NCBI GenBank assembly: GCA_021770925.1
Contig: JAETPY010000019.1
Location: 1 to 38,267, forward strand
Length of the DNA stretch: 38,267 nucleotides
Direction of reading: 5' to 3'
DNA from: Erysipelotrichaceae bacterium
GTDB lineage: Bacteria > Bacillota_I > Bacilli_A > Erysipelotrichales > Coprobacillaceae
Shown here: positions 7,661 to 15,125 of the stretch, in pieces
Layout of the letters: every line of letters starts with the position of its first letter
How positions within the stretch are numbered: the first letter of the stretch is position 1
Notes under the pieces: model-generated
The model's input: only the letters and a program-made list of their open reading frames with translations
Told to the model about the DNA's origin: nothing
Database searches by the model: none
Position numbers and translations under genes: made by a program

Positions 7661-8775
7661 TGAAAAAATTTATAAGTTTAATTATATCTTTAGTTATTAC
7701 AGCTGGTATTATTGTACCAGTTAATGGACAATCAGATGCTTTGAAAAAAGCGCAGGATTATTGGTTAAATAATAAAGAATTAAACAGTTTGGACGCTATT
7801 TTGACTGTTGAAGCACTTGGTTTAGATGTTGAAGATAGTAAAAATGGATTCATTGTTGATTATGATTTTGGAGCACCTGTCAATAGTTATGGAGATGCAA
7901 TTAATTATGAAGATATGGATTGTGGGTATTTATCAAAAAGTATAATGGCTTTAGCAGCTATGAAAATTGATCCAGCTAAATTCACTTTAACTGATGGTTC
8001 AACTGTAGACTTAGTGGAGATTTTAAAATCAAAAATAGATTCAGAGGGTAATGTTTTTTATGGTAGTGGGAACCCTGAATCAAGTACTGCTTATACAATG
8101 TATGCTTTGGCAATTGTTGATCCTAACTATGATCTTAGTAAATTAGGAGATAAATTAGCTAAGATGCAATTAAGTGATGGATGCTGGGGTTATAATGGTG
8201 CTTGGGGCGGTCCTGATATTACAGGATGGATCGTTGGTGCTTTATCACTATGCGGTGATATGTATCAAAGCTCAATTGATAAAGCTTTAGCTTATTTTGT
8301 CTCTATTCAACAGCCTGACGGGGCATTTGTACCAAGTGATGAATGGAGTGTGGCAAATAGTAATACACAGGGATGTGTAGTTTGGGGATTATTAGAATAT
8401 AATGCGAATATTATAAATGCTGGGATATTTAAAAATGCCTATGATTCATTAATGACATTTATGCTGGAGGATGGATCTTTTGCATATAAAGCTGATCAAG
8501 ATTATGGTGATAGTTATGCGACAATGCAGGCTGCATTAGCATTAGGAGTTTATGAAAATGGTTCACTTTTTATGAATATTCGCAATCAATATGAAAGTAT
8601 AACAAATATTCAGCCGGATGAACCAAAAAAAGATACAAATTCAGAAATAGTAAGTACCCCAGATAATAAAACAGCAGTTTCTGTTGAAACTGGTGATGAT
8701 GCTTTGGTCTTGGTAAGTATGGTTACGATTGTTATTAGTGGTGGGATTTATCTTTTAATTAAAAAAGCTTTTTAA
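7660..8775 (+). CDS. Surface alpha/alpha-toroid protein, transcobalamin alpha-domain-like
   Basis: The 371-residue precursor has a signal peptide (about 1-24, ending near VNGQS). It has a repetitive alpha/alpha-barrel body with prenyltransferase/terpene-cyclase-like turns: DGCWGYNGAWGGPDITGW, PDGAFVPSDEWSVANSN, EDGSFAYKADQDYGDS. A linker leads to a wall-anchor-like tail, VETGDD plus a hydrophobic helix and KK. The same toroid fold forms the N-terminal domain of transcobalamin/intrinsic factor, whose C-terminal domain is DUF4430. Here the two halves are separate surface proteins flanking an ECF importer. No DXDD cyclase acid motif is seen, so a binding rather than enzymatic role is inferred. 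ATG 7660 is chosen over TTG 7657; GGAGGG is 9 bases upstream, overlapping the S-gene stop. Confidence 0.68.
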   Translation: MKKFISLIISLVITAGIIVPVNGQSDALKKAQDYWLNNKELNSLDAILTVEALGLDVEDSKNGFIVDYDFGAPVNSYGDAINYEDMDCGYLSKSIMALAAMKIDPAKFTLTDGSTVDLVEILKSKIDSEGNVFYGSGNPESSTAYTMYALAIVDPNYDLSKLGDKLAKMQLSDGCWGYNGAWGGPDITGWIVGALSLCGDMYQSSIDKALAYFVSIQQPDGAFVPSDEWSVANSNTQGCVVWGLLEYNANIINAGIFKNAYDSLMTFMLEDGSFAYKADQDYGDSYATMQAALALGVYENGSLFMNIRNQYESITNIQPDEPKKDTNSEIVSTPDNKTAVSVETGDDALVLVSMVTIVISGGIYLLIKKAF

Positions 8776-8864
8776 TTTAGCGGATTATAAATCGACTTTT
8801 TCAATAAAATCTAGTTAAAAAAATGTTGTTAAAGTTTAATTTTTGTCGATATATCCTGATAATT

Positions 8865-8878
8865 TGTAAGCGCTAAAT
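8865..8878 (+). promoter_or_regulatory. Candidate cre (CcpA) site upstream of the HPr gene
   Basis: TGTAAGCGCTAAAT matches 12 of 14 positions of the cre consensus TGWAANCGNTNWCA. It lies just upstream of the -35 region of the HPr promoter, a position compatible with activation or weak repression. Confidence 0.45.
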
Positions 8879-8894
8879 TTTGTTCAAAAAGTAC

Positions 8895-8923
8895 TTTAAA
8901 ACAAGCAGTTTAGGTGGTATAAT
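8895..8923 (+). promoter_or_regulatory. Promoter of the HPr gene
   Basis: The extended -10 TGGTATAAT (8915-8923) is strong; the -35 TTTAAA (8895-8900) is weak. A GGAGGAG ribosome binding site follows at about 8942-8948. Confidence 0.6.
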
Positions 8924-8957
8924 TAGTGTATAGAAATTTTAAGGAGGAGTCATAGAA

Positions 8958-9227
8958 ATGGCAGAAAAATTATCTTTTGTAGTATCTGATCCAGTTGGAT
9001 TACATGCTAGACCAGCTACTATCTTAGTTAACCAAGCTAGTAAGTTTACAAGTGATATTAAATTAGTTTATAATGGTAAAGAAGTAAACTTAAAATCTAT
9101 TATGGGAGTTATGTCTTTAGGTGTACCTACTAAAGCTACAGTAGAAATTATCGCTGAAGGTGATGATGAAAAAGACGTAATCGTTTCTATTGCTAAAGTT
9201 ATTAAAGAACAAAAAGTAGCAGAATAA
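8958..9227 (+). CDS. ptsH: Phosphocarrier protein HPr
   Basis: The 89-residue protein contains GLHARPAT with the phosphorylatable His16 and KSIMGVMSLG with the regulatory Ser47. These are the sites for enzyme I/PEP and HPr kinase/phosphorylase respectively. HPr passes phosphate from enzyme I to PTS sugar permeases, and in low-GC Gram-positives its Ser-phosphorylated form is the CcpA co-repressor. Length and motifs are standard. The gene stands alone here: ptsI is not next to it, and a terminator follows immediately. Codon use is the most restricted (GCT, GTT, AAA) of the region, consistent with high expression. A candidate cre site lies upstream. Confidence 0.95.
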   Translation: MAEKLSFVVSDPVGLHARPATILVNQASKFTSDIKLVYNGKEVNLKSIMGVMSLGVPTKATVEIIAEGDDEKDVIVSIAKVIKEQKVAE

Positions 9228-9231
9228 ATAT

Positions 9232-9256
9232 AAGAAGTCTCTGGACTTCTTTTTAT
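9232..9256 (+). terminator. Terminator after ptsH
   Basis: AAGAAGTC (9232-9239) and GACTTCTT (9244-9251) form an 8-bp stem with loop TCTG and a T-run. It separates ptsH from ybaK by only about 16 bases, so some read-through could still supply the downstream pair. Confidence 0.8.
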
Positions 9257-9272
9257 TTGTAGGAGGAAAATT

Positions 9273-9758
9273 ATGCCAAAGTCAATTAAAACTAATGCGC
9301 TTAGATTATTGGATAAAGCTAAGATTGCATATGAAATAAAAGAGTATCAATACGACGAAGAACATTTAAGTGGTGATCATATTGTATCTCAGGTAGATAT
9401 GGATGCTAAAGATATTTTTAAAACTTTAGTTTTAAAAGGAAATAACGATTATTTAGTTTGTTGTATCCCTGTACTTGAAGAAATAGATCTAAAAAAGCTT
9501 GCAAAACTTTCTAATCATAAAAGTGTTGCAATGATTCCAATGAAAGATCTTTTAGGGACTACTGGATATATTAGAGGTGGCTGTTCACCAGTTGGAATGA
9601 AAAAGAAGTTTAATACTTATTTTGATAGTTCAGTTAATAGATGTGATAAAATAGCTTTAAGTGCAGGTAAACGAGGTTATCAAATGGTTGTTGATGCTAA
9701 AGAACTGGTTTGTTATTTAAATGCTGTGATCGGGGATGTAATAAAGGAGCAGTTATGA
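9273..9758 (+). CDS. ybaK: YbaK/EbsC-family Cys-tRNA(Pro) deacylase
   Basis: The 161-residue protein matches the YbaK/EbsC editing family in length and pattern: an N-terminal helix, KTLVLKGNNDYLVCCIPV, DLKKLAKLSNHKSVAMIP, then GTTGYIRGGCSPVGMKK with the conserved Gly-Tyr-x-x-Gly-Gly-x-x-Pro-x-Gly loop. YbaK hydrolyses Cys mis-attached to tRNA-Pro (and some Cys-tRNA-Cys) in the cytosol. Lys in KTLV and the Gly-rich loop are the usual active-site positions. The stop overlaps the start of the adenosyltransferase gene (ATGA), suggesting coupling but no obvious functional link. An AGGAGG ribosome binding site precedes the start. Confidence 0.88.
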   Translation: MPKSIKTNALRLLDKAKIAYEIKEYQYDEEHLSGDHIVSQVDMDAKDIFKTLVLKGNNDYLVCCIPVLEEIDLKKLAKLSNHKSVAMIPMKDLLGTTGYIRGGCSPVGMKKKFNTYFDSSVNRCDKIALSAGKRGYQMVVDAKELVCYLNAVIGDVIKEQL

Positions 9759-10252
9759 TTCAATGTTACTATGGAAACGGAAAAGGTAAGACAACTGCTG
9801 CAATTGGTCAGGCATTAAGAATGGCTGGTGCGGGTAAGAAGGTAATTGTGATTCAGTTTTTAAAGGATGGTTTTAGCAGTGAAAATATAATGTTAAAAAA
9901 ATGTGGAATAAAAGTAGTTGCCAAAAAGATGCCAAATATGTTTATTGATATGGACAATCCTAAAATGATTAAAGAAGTTAGTAAGCAAATTAATGACTTA
10001 TTTTCAGTGATTGATGAAAGATATGATGGAATTGTTTTAGATGAACTATTAGATGCGTTGACTTTAGGTCTTATTAATGAGGGAATGGTGTATGATCGTC
10101 TAATTGATTTGAAAGATGATCATGAAATAATTTTAACAGGAAGAATGCCTAGTCATAAGATTAAAACGATTCTTGATTACTCTAGTGAAATAAAAAAACA
10201 TAAACATCCGTATGATAAAGGAATAATGGCAAGAAAAGGGATAGAATATTGA
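9755..10252 (+). CDS. cobA: Corrinoid adenosyltransferase (CobA/CobO/BtuR type)
   Basis: The 165-residue protein begins with a P-loop, GNGKGKTTAA (residues 7-16), continues with KVIVIQFLKDG and the Walker-B-like DGIVLDELLDAL, and ends with the family signature RKGIEY. The enzyme transfers the adenosyl group of ATP to reduced corrinoids, giving adenosylcobalamin precursors, and belongs to the BtuR/CobO/CobP family. It is slightly shorter than the usual 170-200. The start is ATG 9755, preceded by AAGGAG and overlapping the ybaK stop; the longer frame from 9710 lacks a ribosome binding site. Its presence soon after the DUF4430/ECF/toroid operon supports corrinoid salvage as the theme of this region. 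Confidence 0.88.
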   Translation: MIQCYYGNGKGKTTAAIGQALRMAGAGKKVIVIQFLKDGFSSENIMLKKCGIKVVAKKMPNMFIDMDNPKMIKEVSKQINDLFSVIDERYDGIVLDELLDALTLGLINEGMVYDRLIDLKDDHEIILTGRMPSHKIKTILDYSSEIKKHKHPYDKGIMARKGIEY

Positions 10253-10305
10253 AATAAATATATTTTAAGAAATATAAAATATCGCAATTTCATGAATAAA
10301 ACAAG

Positions 10306-10334
10306 TAGTCAAATTTATAGAGATTTGCTATAAT
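10306..10334 (+). promoter_or_regulatory. Promoter of the phosphoglucomutase gene
   Basis: TAGTCA (10306-10311), 17 bases, then TATAAT (10329-10334) with TG extension (TGCTATAAT). The ribosome binding site AAGAGG follows at about 10341. Confidence 0.6.
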
Positions 10335-10354
10335 TAATATAAGAGGTGAAAAAC

Positions 10355-12040
10355 ATGGATTATAACAATGAATATCAAAGATGGACAGATTGTGAAAACT
10401 TAGATCCATCATTAAAAGCAGAATTAGCTGGTATGAATGAAAAGGAAAAAGAAGATGCTTTTTATATGAATCTAGAATTTGGTACAGCAGGTATGCGAGG
10501 GGTCTTAGGTGCTGGGACTAATCGAATGAATATTTATACTATTAGAAAAGCTAATGTTGGTTTTGCTAAATATGTATTAGGTTTACCTGAGGGAAAAGAG
10601 CGAGGAGTTGCAATTGGTTATGATAATCGTCATATGTCATATAAATTTGCAATTGAAAGCGCTAAGGTTTTAGCTACTTATGGAATTAAGTCTTATATAT
10701 TTGAAAGTTTGAGACCAACTCCTGAGTTGTCTTTTGCAGTTCGTTATTTAAAATGTGCTGGTGGTATAATGATTACTGCAAGTCATAATCCTAAAGAATA
10801 TAATGGATATAAGGTTTATGATGATACTGGATGTCAGCTGATTCCTGAATGGGGAGATCAAGTAGTTGCATATGTAAACGAAGTTAAAGATGAGCTTGCA
10901 ATTGAAGTAGCTAGTGATGAAGATGCTTATCCATATATTACATGGATTGGTCAAGAAGTTGATGAGGCTTATTATAAAGAAGTAATGGCAATTGAAATTA
11001 ATCCTGGAATGGATAAAAGTGATTTCAAGATCGTATTTTCACCACAACATGGTACTTCAAATTTGCCAGTTAGAAATTGCTTAACACGTTTAGGGTATGA
11101 TGTTGTGCCGGTATTAGCACAATGTGCACCTGATCCTGATTTTTCAAATACTGCTTCACCAAATCCTGAGGTGGCTTGTTCTTATGATCTAGCAATTAAA
11201 AAAGCTAAAGAAGTAGATGCTGATGTTGTTGTTATTTGTGACCCTGATGGTGACCGTTTAGGAGTTGTTGCTAAACATGAAGGTGAATATGTATTGATGT
11301 CTGGTAACCAGAGTGCAGCTGTCTATCTTGAATATATTTTAAGTGAACTTAAAAAACAAAATAGATTACCTGATAATGCAGTAATGTATAATACAATTGT
11401 TACTAGTGATTTAGGTGAATTAGTTTCTAAATCATATGGTGTAGAGGTAGAAAAGACTTTAACAGGGTTTAAATTTATTGGTGACAAGATTCGTAAATAT
11501 GAAAAAACTAAAGAAAAAGAATTTATCTTTGGTTATGAAGAATCTTATGGATGTGTAGTTAAAGATTTTGTTCGTGATAAGGATGCTGTACAAGCAGTGG
11601 TAATGGCTGCTGAAGCTGGTAACTATTATAAAAAACAAGGTAAAGATTTAATTGATGTTTTAAATGAATTATATGCTAAACATGGTACATTTAAAGAAAG
11701 TCAAATTGCTTTGTCTAAAGCTGGAGCTGCTGGGGCTGCAAGAATTAAAGAAATTATGGATAATTTACGTAAAGATGCCCCTACAGAAATTGGTGGTGTT
11801 AAAGTTGTTAAAGCAGAAGATTATGGAAATAGTACATGCTCTGATGGAACAACAATTGATTTACCTAAATCTAATGTATTAAAATATTATTTAGAAGATG
11901 GTTCATGGATTGCTGCTCGTCCTAGTGGAACTGAACCAAAATGCAAATTCTATTTCTCAATCAAAGGAGCAGATGCTGATGATGCGGCAAATAAAACAGA
12001 GATATTCCAAAAAGATATGATGAATATTATTGGTGAATAA
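10355..12040 (+). CDS. pgcA: Alpha-phosphoglucomutase / phospho-sugar mutase
   Basis: The 561-residue cytosolic enzyme interconverts glucose-1-phosphate and glucose-6-phosphate, linking the glycogen enzymes found further on to glycolysis. It has the four loops of the alpha-D-phosphohexomutase family: the phosphoserine loop TASHNP (Ser143), the metal loop DPDGDRLG, the sugar loop FGYEESYG and the phosphate loop RPSGTEPK. The N-terminal FGTAGMRG is also typical of the PgcA/YbbT subgroup, and length matches. GTG 10346 lies within the ribosome binding site, so ATG 10355 is chosen. Mannose phosphates may be secondary substrates. The gene has its own promoter and terminator. Confidence 0.93.
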   Translation: MDYNNEYQRWTDCENLDPSLKAELAGMNEKEKEDAFYMNLEFGTAGMRGVLGAGTNRMNIYTIRKANVGFAKYVLGLPEGKERGVAIGYDNRHMSYKFAIESAKVLATYGIKSYIFESLRPTPELSFAVRYLKCAGGIMITASHNPKEYNGYKVYDDTGCQLIPEWGDQVVAYVNEVKDELAIEVASDEDAYPYITWIGQEVDEAYYKEVMAIEINPGMDKSDFKIVFSPQHGTSNLPVRNCLTRLGYDVVPVLAQCAPDPDFSNTASPNPEVACSYDLAIKKAKEVDADVVVICDPDGDRLGVVAKHEGEYVLMSGNQSAAVYLEYILSELKKQNRLPDNAVMYNTIVTSDLGELVSKSYGVEVEKTLTGFKFIGDKIRKYEKTKEKEFIFGYEESYGCVVKDFVRDKDAVQAVVMAAEAGNYYKKQGKDLIDVLNELYAKHGTFKESQIALSKAGAAGAARIKEIMDNLRKDAPTEIGGVKVVKAEDYGNSTCSDGTTIDLPKSNVLKYYLEDGSWIAARPSGTEPKCKFYFSIKGADADDAANKTEIFQKDMMNIIGE

Positions 12041-12090
12041 TGACTCAAATTAAAAAACGTTGATTTTAATCAATGTTCTGGTTTGTTGAT

Positions 12091-12137
12091 AAAAGTGGTA
12101 TAAAAACTAATTTTAAAGTTCTTATACCACCTTTTTT
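12091..12137 (+). terminator. Terminator after phosphoglucomutase
   Basis: GTGGTATAA...ACT (12095-12108) pairs with AGTT.TTATACCAC (12117-12130), then a run of six T. A weaker inverted repeat (12057-12076) lies just before it. Confidence 0.8.
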
Positions 12138-12386
12138 GTTTTTGATTCATTATTTAGTCCTGTTATATATTTTATTTTTATTTCTGCTTTTTATAGAAAT
12201 AGGCCTGCTTTTCCATAGCTATCTTGCCATTTTTCTTAAATTACGGTATGTAAAAATAAGCACTGTCTGATGACTCACTGTTAGATTGTGAAATTTCGTT
12301 TTGACAGACTTAGTCAAAATTTAGAAACTTGAAATAAGTAAGGATGTTTAATTAATTATAATTTTTAGAGTGGTAAAAAGCTAATA
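12138..12386. other. Intergenic stretch without a recognisable gene
   Basis: No credible coding region. A short inverted repeat, TTTTGAC...GTCAAAA (12299-12319), is the only structure seen. Confidence 0.5.
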
Positions 12387-12420
12387 CGAAAAAAGCCATA
12401 ACAAGAAGTTTGGCTTTTTA
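12387..12420 (-). terminator. Terminator of the minus-strand accessory cluster
   Basis: An AAAAAGCCA / TGGCTTTTT inverted repeat with T-rich ends on both strands lies directly at the 3' end of the minus-strand gene ending at 12418. It may work in both directions. Confidence 0.65.
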
Positions 12421-12759
12421 AAGCTTATCTTTTTTACTATCATGATACGCTTTTAATTCTTTGATTAAATCAAAATATAATTTATCTTCATCCTTATTAA
12501 AAAGATATTGAGCAATAATTTTTGGAAGTACAAGTATCCCTATGGTTAATTCTACTAGTGACCCAATAATTGATACTAAAAAGGTCGAATCTGTCATTTT
12601 GTCGTACATACATACAAACAGAATAATTGGCGATATGGCAAGTATACAAAAAATAATCATGATTATCCAAAAAAAACATTTCTTCATAAATTGTTTTGTT
12701 TTTTCTCTTGTCTCTAAAATATCAAATGAGTCTGGACAACAGTATATCGGTATTTCCAT
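12418..12759 (-). CDS. Small two-helix membrane protein of unknown function
   Basis: The 113-residue protein has a short N-terminal cytosolic part, two hydrophobic helices (about residues 28-52 and 60-82, FFWIIMIIFCILAISPIILF and a second ending in VELTIGILVLP) and a charged C-terminal helix (LYFDLIKELKAYHDSKKDK). I do not recognise the family. Its start overlaps the end of the preceding minus-strand reading frame by 38 bases. It closes an apparent three-gene cluster with the ImmA/IrrE-type protease gene, and a terminator follows at once. Membrane partners near ImmA/IrrE-type proteases occur in mobile-element immunity loci, but that role is only a possibility here. Confidence 0.55.
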   Translation of the reverse strand: MEIPIYCCPDSFDILETREKTKQFMKKCFFWIIMIIFCILAISPIILFVCMYDKMTDSTFLVSIIGSLVELTIGILVLPKIIAQYLFNKDEDKLYFDLIKELKAYHDSKKDKL

Positions 12760-13031
12760 AATTTGTTTTAAGGATTATGTTTAGTTCACCATCATTTATA
12801 TCAGCTTGTTTTATTTTGTCTATGGAAACATTAAATCCATTTGATAAAGTGGCAAAATTTTTAGAAAAATTAATTGCAGTATCAAAATAGGTGTTTTTGG
12901 CTTTGGGTTCACTGATTTCTTTATCTATATTTGCTTGTTCATCTTTTAAAAGCTCCGCTTTTAATTTATCGAATTGTTCTTGAAGTTTGTATTTATCTAT
13001 AGAATTCTGATTGACATTTTTTTGTTTTCAA
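12722..13031 (-). pseudogene. Unrecognised ~100-residue reading frame with a disrupted start
   Basis: On the minus strand the frame is open from about 13027 to the TGA at 12722-12724. It gives a coherent hydrophilic protein of about 100 residues (QEQFDKLKAELLKDEQANID, then NFSKNFATLSNGFNVSIDKI, ending ILLSRLI). It has no ATG. A TTG at 13031, with AGGAAG about 8 bases upstream, is well placed but one frame off. Losing one A from the A7 tract at 13017-13023 would join them (MKTKNVNQNS...). So either the gene is frameshifted or the homopolymer permits slippage. It follows the protease gene by 26 bases. No known domain is recognised. Confidence 0.45.
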
Positions 13032-13056
13032 TATATGCACTTCCTAAGATTAAAAC

Positions 13057-13691
13057 TTAAATATTGATTTGTGGTTGTAACCCCAAATAATCGATTCTAG
13101 CTTTTACAACGTTAGAAGATACATTAAATAATATAGATAAAGAATTAATTGTTTCTTCAAATGTTTTTTTGTCGTTAATGCATACTTGATATGATGTGAT
13201 AAATGTTTCTTTTGGCATAAGGATTTCTCCAGCTAAAGTGTTCGCCTCAATTTCTTTTTCATCTAAGTTATGTAAGTCATCATCTAATCTATACAAATCT
13301 AAAAAACCGCCTTTTTCATCAATATCTTTTGTGTGAAGGATACTATGAGCTAATTCGTGAGCTAAAGTGAAATTAATTTTATGTATAGATGATAGCATAT
13401 TTTTTTAGTTGCACTATCTTTGAAATTGAACTTTGAATTATAATATATATTAATATTATCTCCAGATATATGTATCATACCTTGTATGCCCTGGTTATTA
13501 AATAATTCTTGGAGTTTATTTTCAGAAGCACTAAAATCTTTACTATTAAAAGGGATGGCTAATCGTGATAATATAATTTTAATATCAACGGGAATAATAT
13601 TCCAATTTACTTTTTCGAGCAGATTAAGTGCTGTTTTTTCATAATTACCAGAAATATATAATTGTCGTAATTTATCTAATTTATCACACAT
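13057..13691 (-). pseudogene. ImmA/IrrE-family metallopeptidase gene, frameshifted at an A7 tract
   Basis: Two overlapping frames read as one protein of about 211 residues. The first half (from ATG 13691, GGAGG 8 bases upstream) has the usual N-terminal pattern: ALNLLEKVNWNIIPVDIKIIL...RLAIPF, then GMIHISGDNINIYYN. The second half carries the zinc motif HELAHSILH and the later acidic EKEIEANTLAGEILMPKE, where the third ligand Glu and 'A..lLmP' are diagnostic. One extra A in the run of seven A at the junction (about 13400-13406) would restore the frame (ATKKNMLSSIHKINFTLAHE). ImmA/IrrE proteases cleave repressors and act in mobile-element induction, toxin-antitoxin or stress control. No cognate XRE repressor gene is adjacent. 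Mutation, sequencing error or programmed slippage are all possible. Confidence 0.72.
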
Positions 13692-13820
13692 AAACATTCC
13701 TCCAATCACCTTAATGATATCTTATCATATTAATTATGTCATATTCTGTTTTTTGTATGACACATTCATATGTTTATTGAAAGTAAAACATTGAGAATAA
13801 TTTGTTTTGATATTTGATAA

Positions 13821-14018
13821 TATTTTTATAAATTTATAAGTGTTTGCGTTGACAACGTTTATTGGCATTTTGATGATCTTATATCTATAAAATATCTTAA
13901 TGATATATTAGCATATATTGAGAAGTCAACCAATAAAACTAGTAAAATTCAACATAATTTAACAGATATTGAGCATTATAAAGTTAACTTTTTATTGGCA
14001 GTTTTACAGTTATTATAA
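13821..14018 (+). other. Possible coding remnant in a ~480-bp intergenic region
   Basis: A 65-codon open frame without a start codon reads VYWHFDDLISIKYLNDILAY, then IQHNLTDIEHYKVNFLLAVL and a stop. It looks protein-like but has no ribosome binding site and no recognised family. The rest of 13710-14182 shows nothing but AT-rich sequence. Confidence 0.2.
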
Positions 14019-14182
14019 TCTTTTGAAATGCTTGGTATAGGGTAATTTTTTGTTAAAGTTTTTTATTTTATAGTTGTGTTTTATTGTAATTTATGTTGAT
14101 GAGACAAGTTTTACAGTATCAAAATTCATTGATTATGTATTAAAAGAAATTTAGAAAAACAGCTGGTGGTATATTATTAAAG

Positions 14183-14222
14183 AAAAAATCATAAATAACT
14201 TTACAATTCAAGTTGTTTATAA
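14183..14222 (-). terminator. Terminator of the minus-strand eetA-eetB pair
   Basis: On the minus strand, ATAAACAACTT pairs with AAGTTATTTAT across an 8-nt loop and is followed by GATTTTTTC. Confidence 0.65.
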
Positions 14223-14228
14223 TCTTTT

Positions 14229-14744
14229 TTACTTTTGCTGAATAATATATTTTCCGATTTTTATATAAATAAGCTGAGCAGTAATGCCTATTGCTGCACC
14301 TGATATAGATCCTATTAGCAATAAATAGGGAAGATAGTATAAAAATGTTGTTGTACTGAAGAAAATCATAGCTATTAATAATTGCCCAACATTGTGAAAA
14401 ATACCACCAATAATTGAGACGATATAGTTTGAAAATAGTTTGGTCTTGTAAAAAAAGAGCATCATCATTAAGGAAGTCATACCACCTGCTAAACTATATA
14501 GCATCATATATAGGTTAGTGAAAGTAATACCGGTAATAAATATTCTCAATAACATAACAATGCAGGCTTCTTTAAAACCAAAACAAAATAATAAAATTAT
14601 TGTTGTTATATTTGCAAACCCGATTTTTGCTCCAGGAATACCAAATTGAAAGGGAATGAGTGATTCTATATAACTTAAAATGATTGCTATGGCACAAAAT
14701 AAGGCTAAATAGCACATTTTTTTTATGTTAATAGCTCTTGCCAT
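14229..14744 (-). CDS. eetB: Gx transporter family membrane protein, EetB-like
   Basis: The 171-residue protein is almost wholly membrane-embedded, with about five or six helices. Family features are KMCYLALFCAIAIILSYIES at the N-terminus, PGAKIGFANI, then LLRIFITGI and SIIGGIFHNVGQLL, matching Gx_transp (also labelled heptaprenyl diphosphate synthase component I). In Listeria and lactobacilli this protein is EetB, part of the flavin-based extracellular electron transfer locus, where with EetA it is thought to move electrons from the quinone pool outward. It overlaps the eetA-like gene upstream by 17 bases and lies divergent to apbE, which supports that reading. Its fold resembles ECF S components; transport of a prenyl-type molecule is an older alternative. 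Confidence 0.75.
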   Translation of the reverse strand: MARAINIKKMCYLALFCAIAIILSYIESLIPFQFGIPGAKIGFANITTIILLFCFGFKEACIVMLLRIFITGITFTNLYMMLYSLAGGMTSLMMMLFFYKTKLFSNYIVSIIGGIFHNVGQLLIAMIFFSTTTFLYYLPYLLLIGSISGAAIGITAQLIYIKIGKYIIQQK

Positions 14745-15087
14745 CTAGATCACCATCCTCACCATTAACGACTTCAGCAATCAATTGATGTGGTAAGCAA
14801 ATAATGCTCTCACCTGTTTGAGATATGTGTCCCTGTTTTATACATGTTTTGTCTGGACAGGTAGCTTTATCCATATAGATTTCATTATTTTCAATAATCA
14901 AAATATTTTCATTATTAATATTGATTGTTTGGTTTTCATTTAAATCATAAATACCGTATTCTTTTTGATTAATAGTTATTCTAACGATATGACCAGTTTG
15001 ATTATGGTTTAATAAAAAAAGACTAATAATTAAAACTGCTATAATCAATATAATTATTATATCATGTTTAAAAGTTCTATTTTTCAT
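14728..15087 (-). CDS. eetA: NusG domain II extracellular protein, EetA-like
   Basis: The 119-residue protein has one N-terminal membrane anchor (about residues 9-26) and an external NusG-domain-II-like beta barrel. Diagnostic residues are ATCPDKTCIKQGHIS followed by ESIICLPHQLIAEV, with three cysteines and a CLPH motif. In Listeria and lactobacilli the EetA protein has this domain and pairs with EetB in flavin-based electron export. The name comes from the stand-alone resemblance to NusG domain II; there is no link to transcription. The start is ATG 15087 with GAGGT 8 bases upstream. The neighbouring divergent apbE gene would flavinylate a partner protein. Confidence 0.75.
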   Translation of the reverse strand: MKNRTFKHDIIIILIIAVLIISLFLLNHNQTGHIVRITINQKEYGIYDLNENQTININNENILIIENNEIYMDKATCPDKTCIKQGHISQTGESIICLPHQLIAEVVNGEDGDLDGKSY

Positions 15088-15099
15088 TTATATACCTCA

Positions 15100-15108
15100 T
15101 GCTATAAT
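15100..15108 (+). promoter_or_regulatory. Extended -10 promoter of apbE, almost no leader
   Basis: TGCTATAAT is a consensus extended -10. Only 17 bases separate it from ATG 15126, so the transcript would start within or just before the AGGAGGT ribosome binding site (15114-15120). The 38-bp divergent gap must also hold the eetA ribosome binding site. Confidence 0.55.
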
Positions 15109-15125
15109 AGATTAGGAGGTATATT

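Noticed and set aside
12073-12270. Hydrophobic 65-codon plus-strand frame after the phosphoglucomutase gene
   Set aside because: It starts within the terminator region, has no ribosome binding site and reads as AT-rich noise.
14101-14200. Wall-anchor-like peptide AGGILLKKKS before the eetB terminator
   Set aside because: The AGAAAAAATC stretch belongs to the minus-strand terminator; no linked coding frame is visible.
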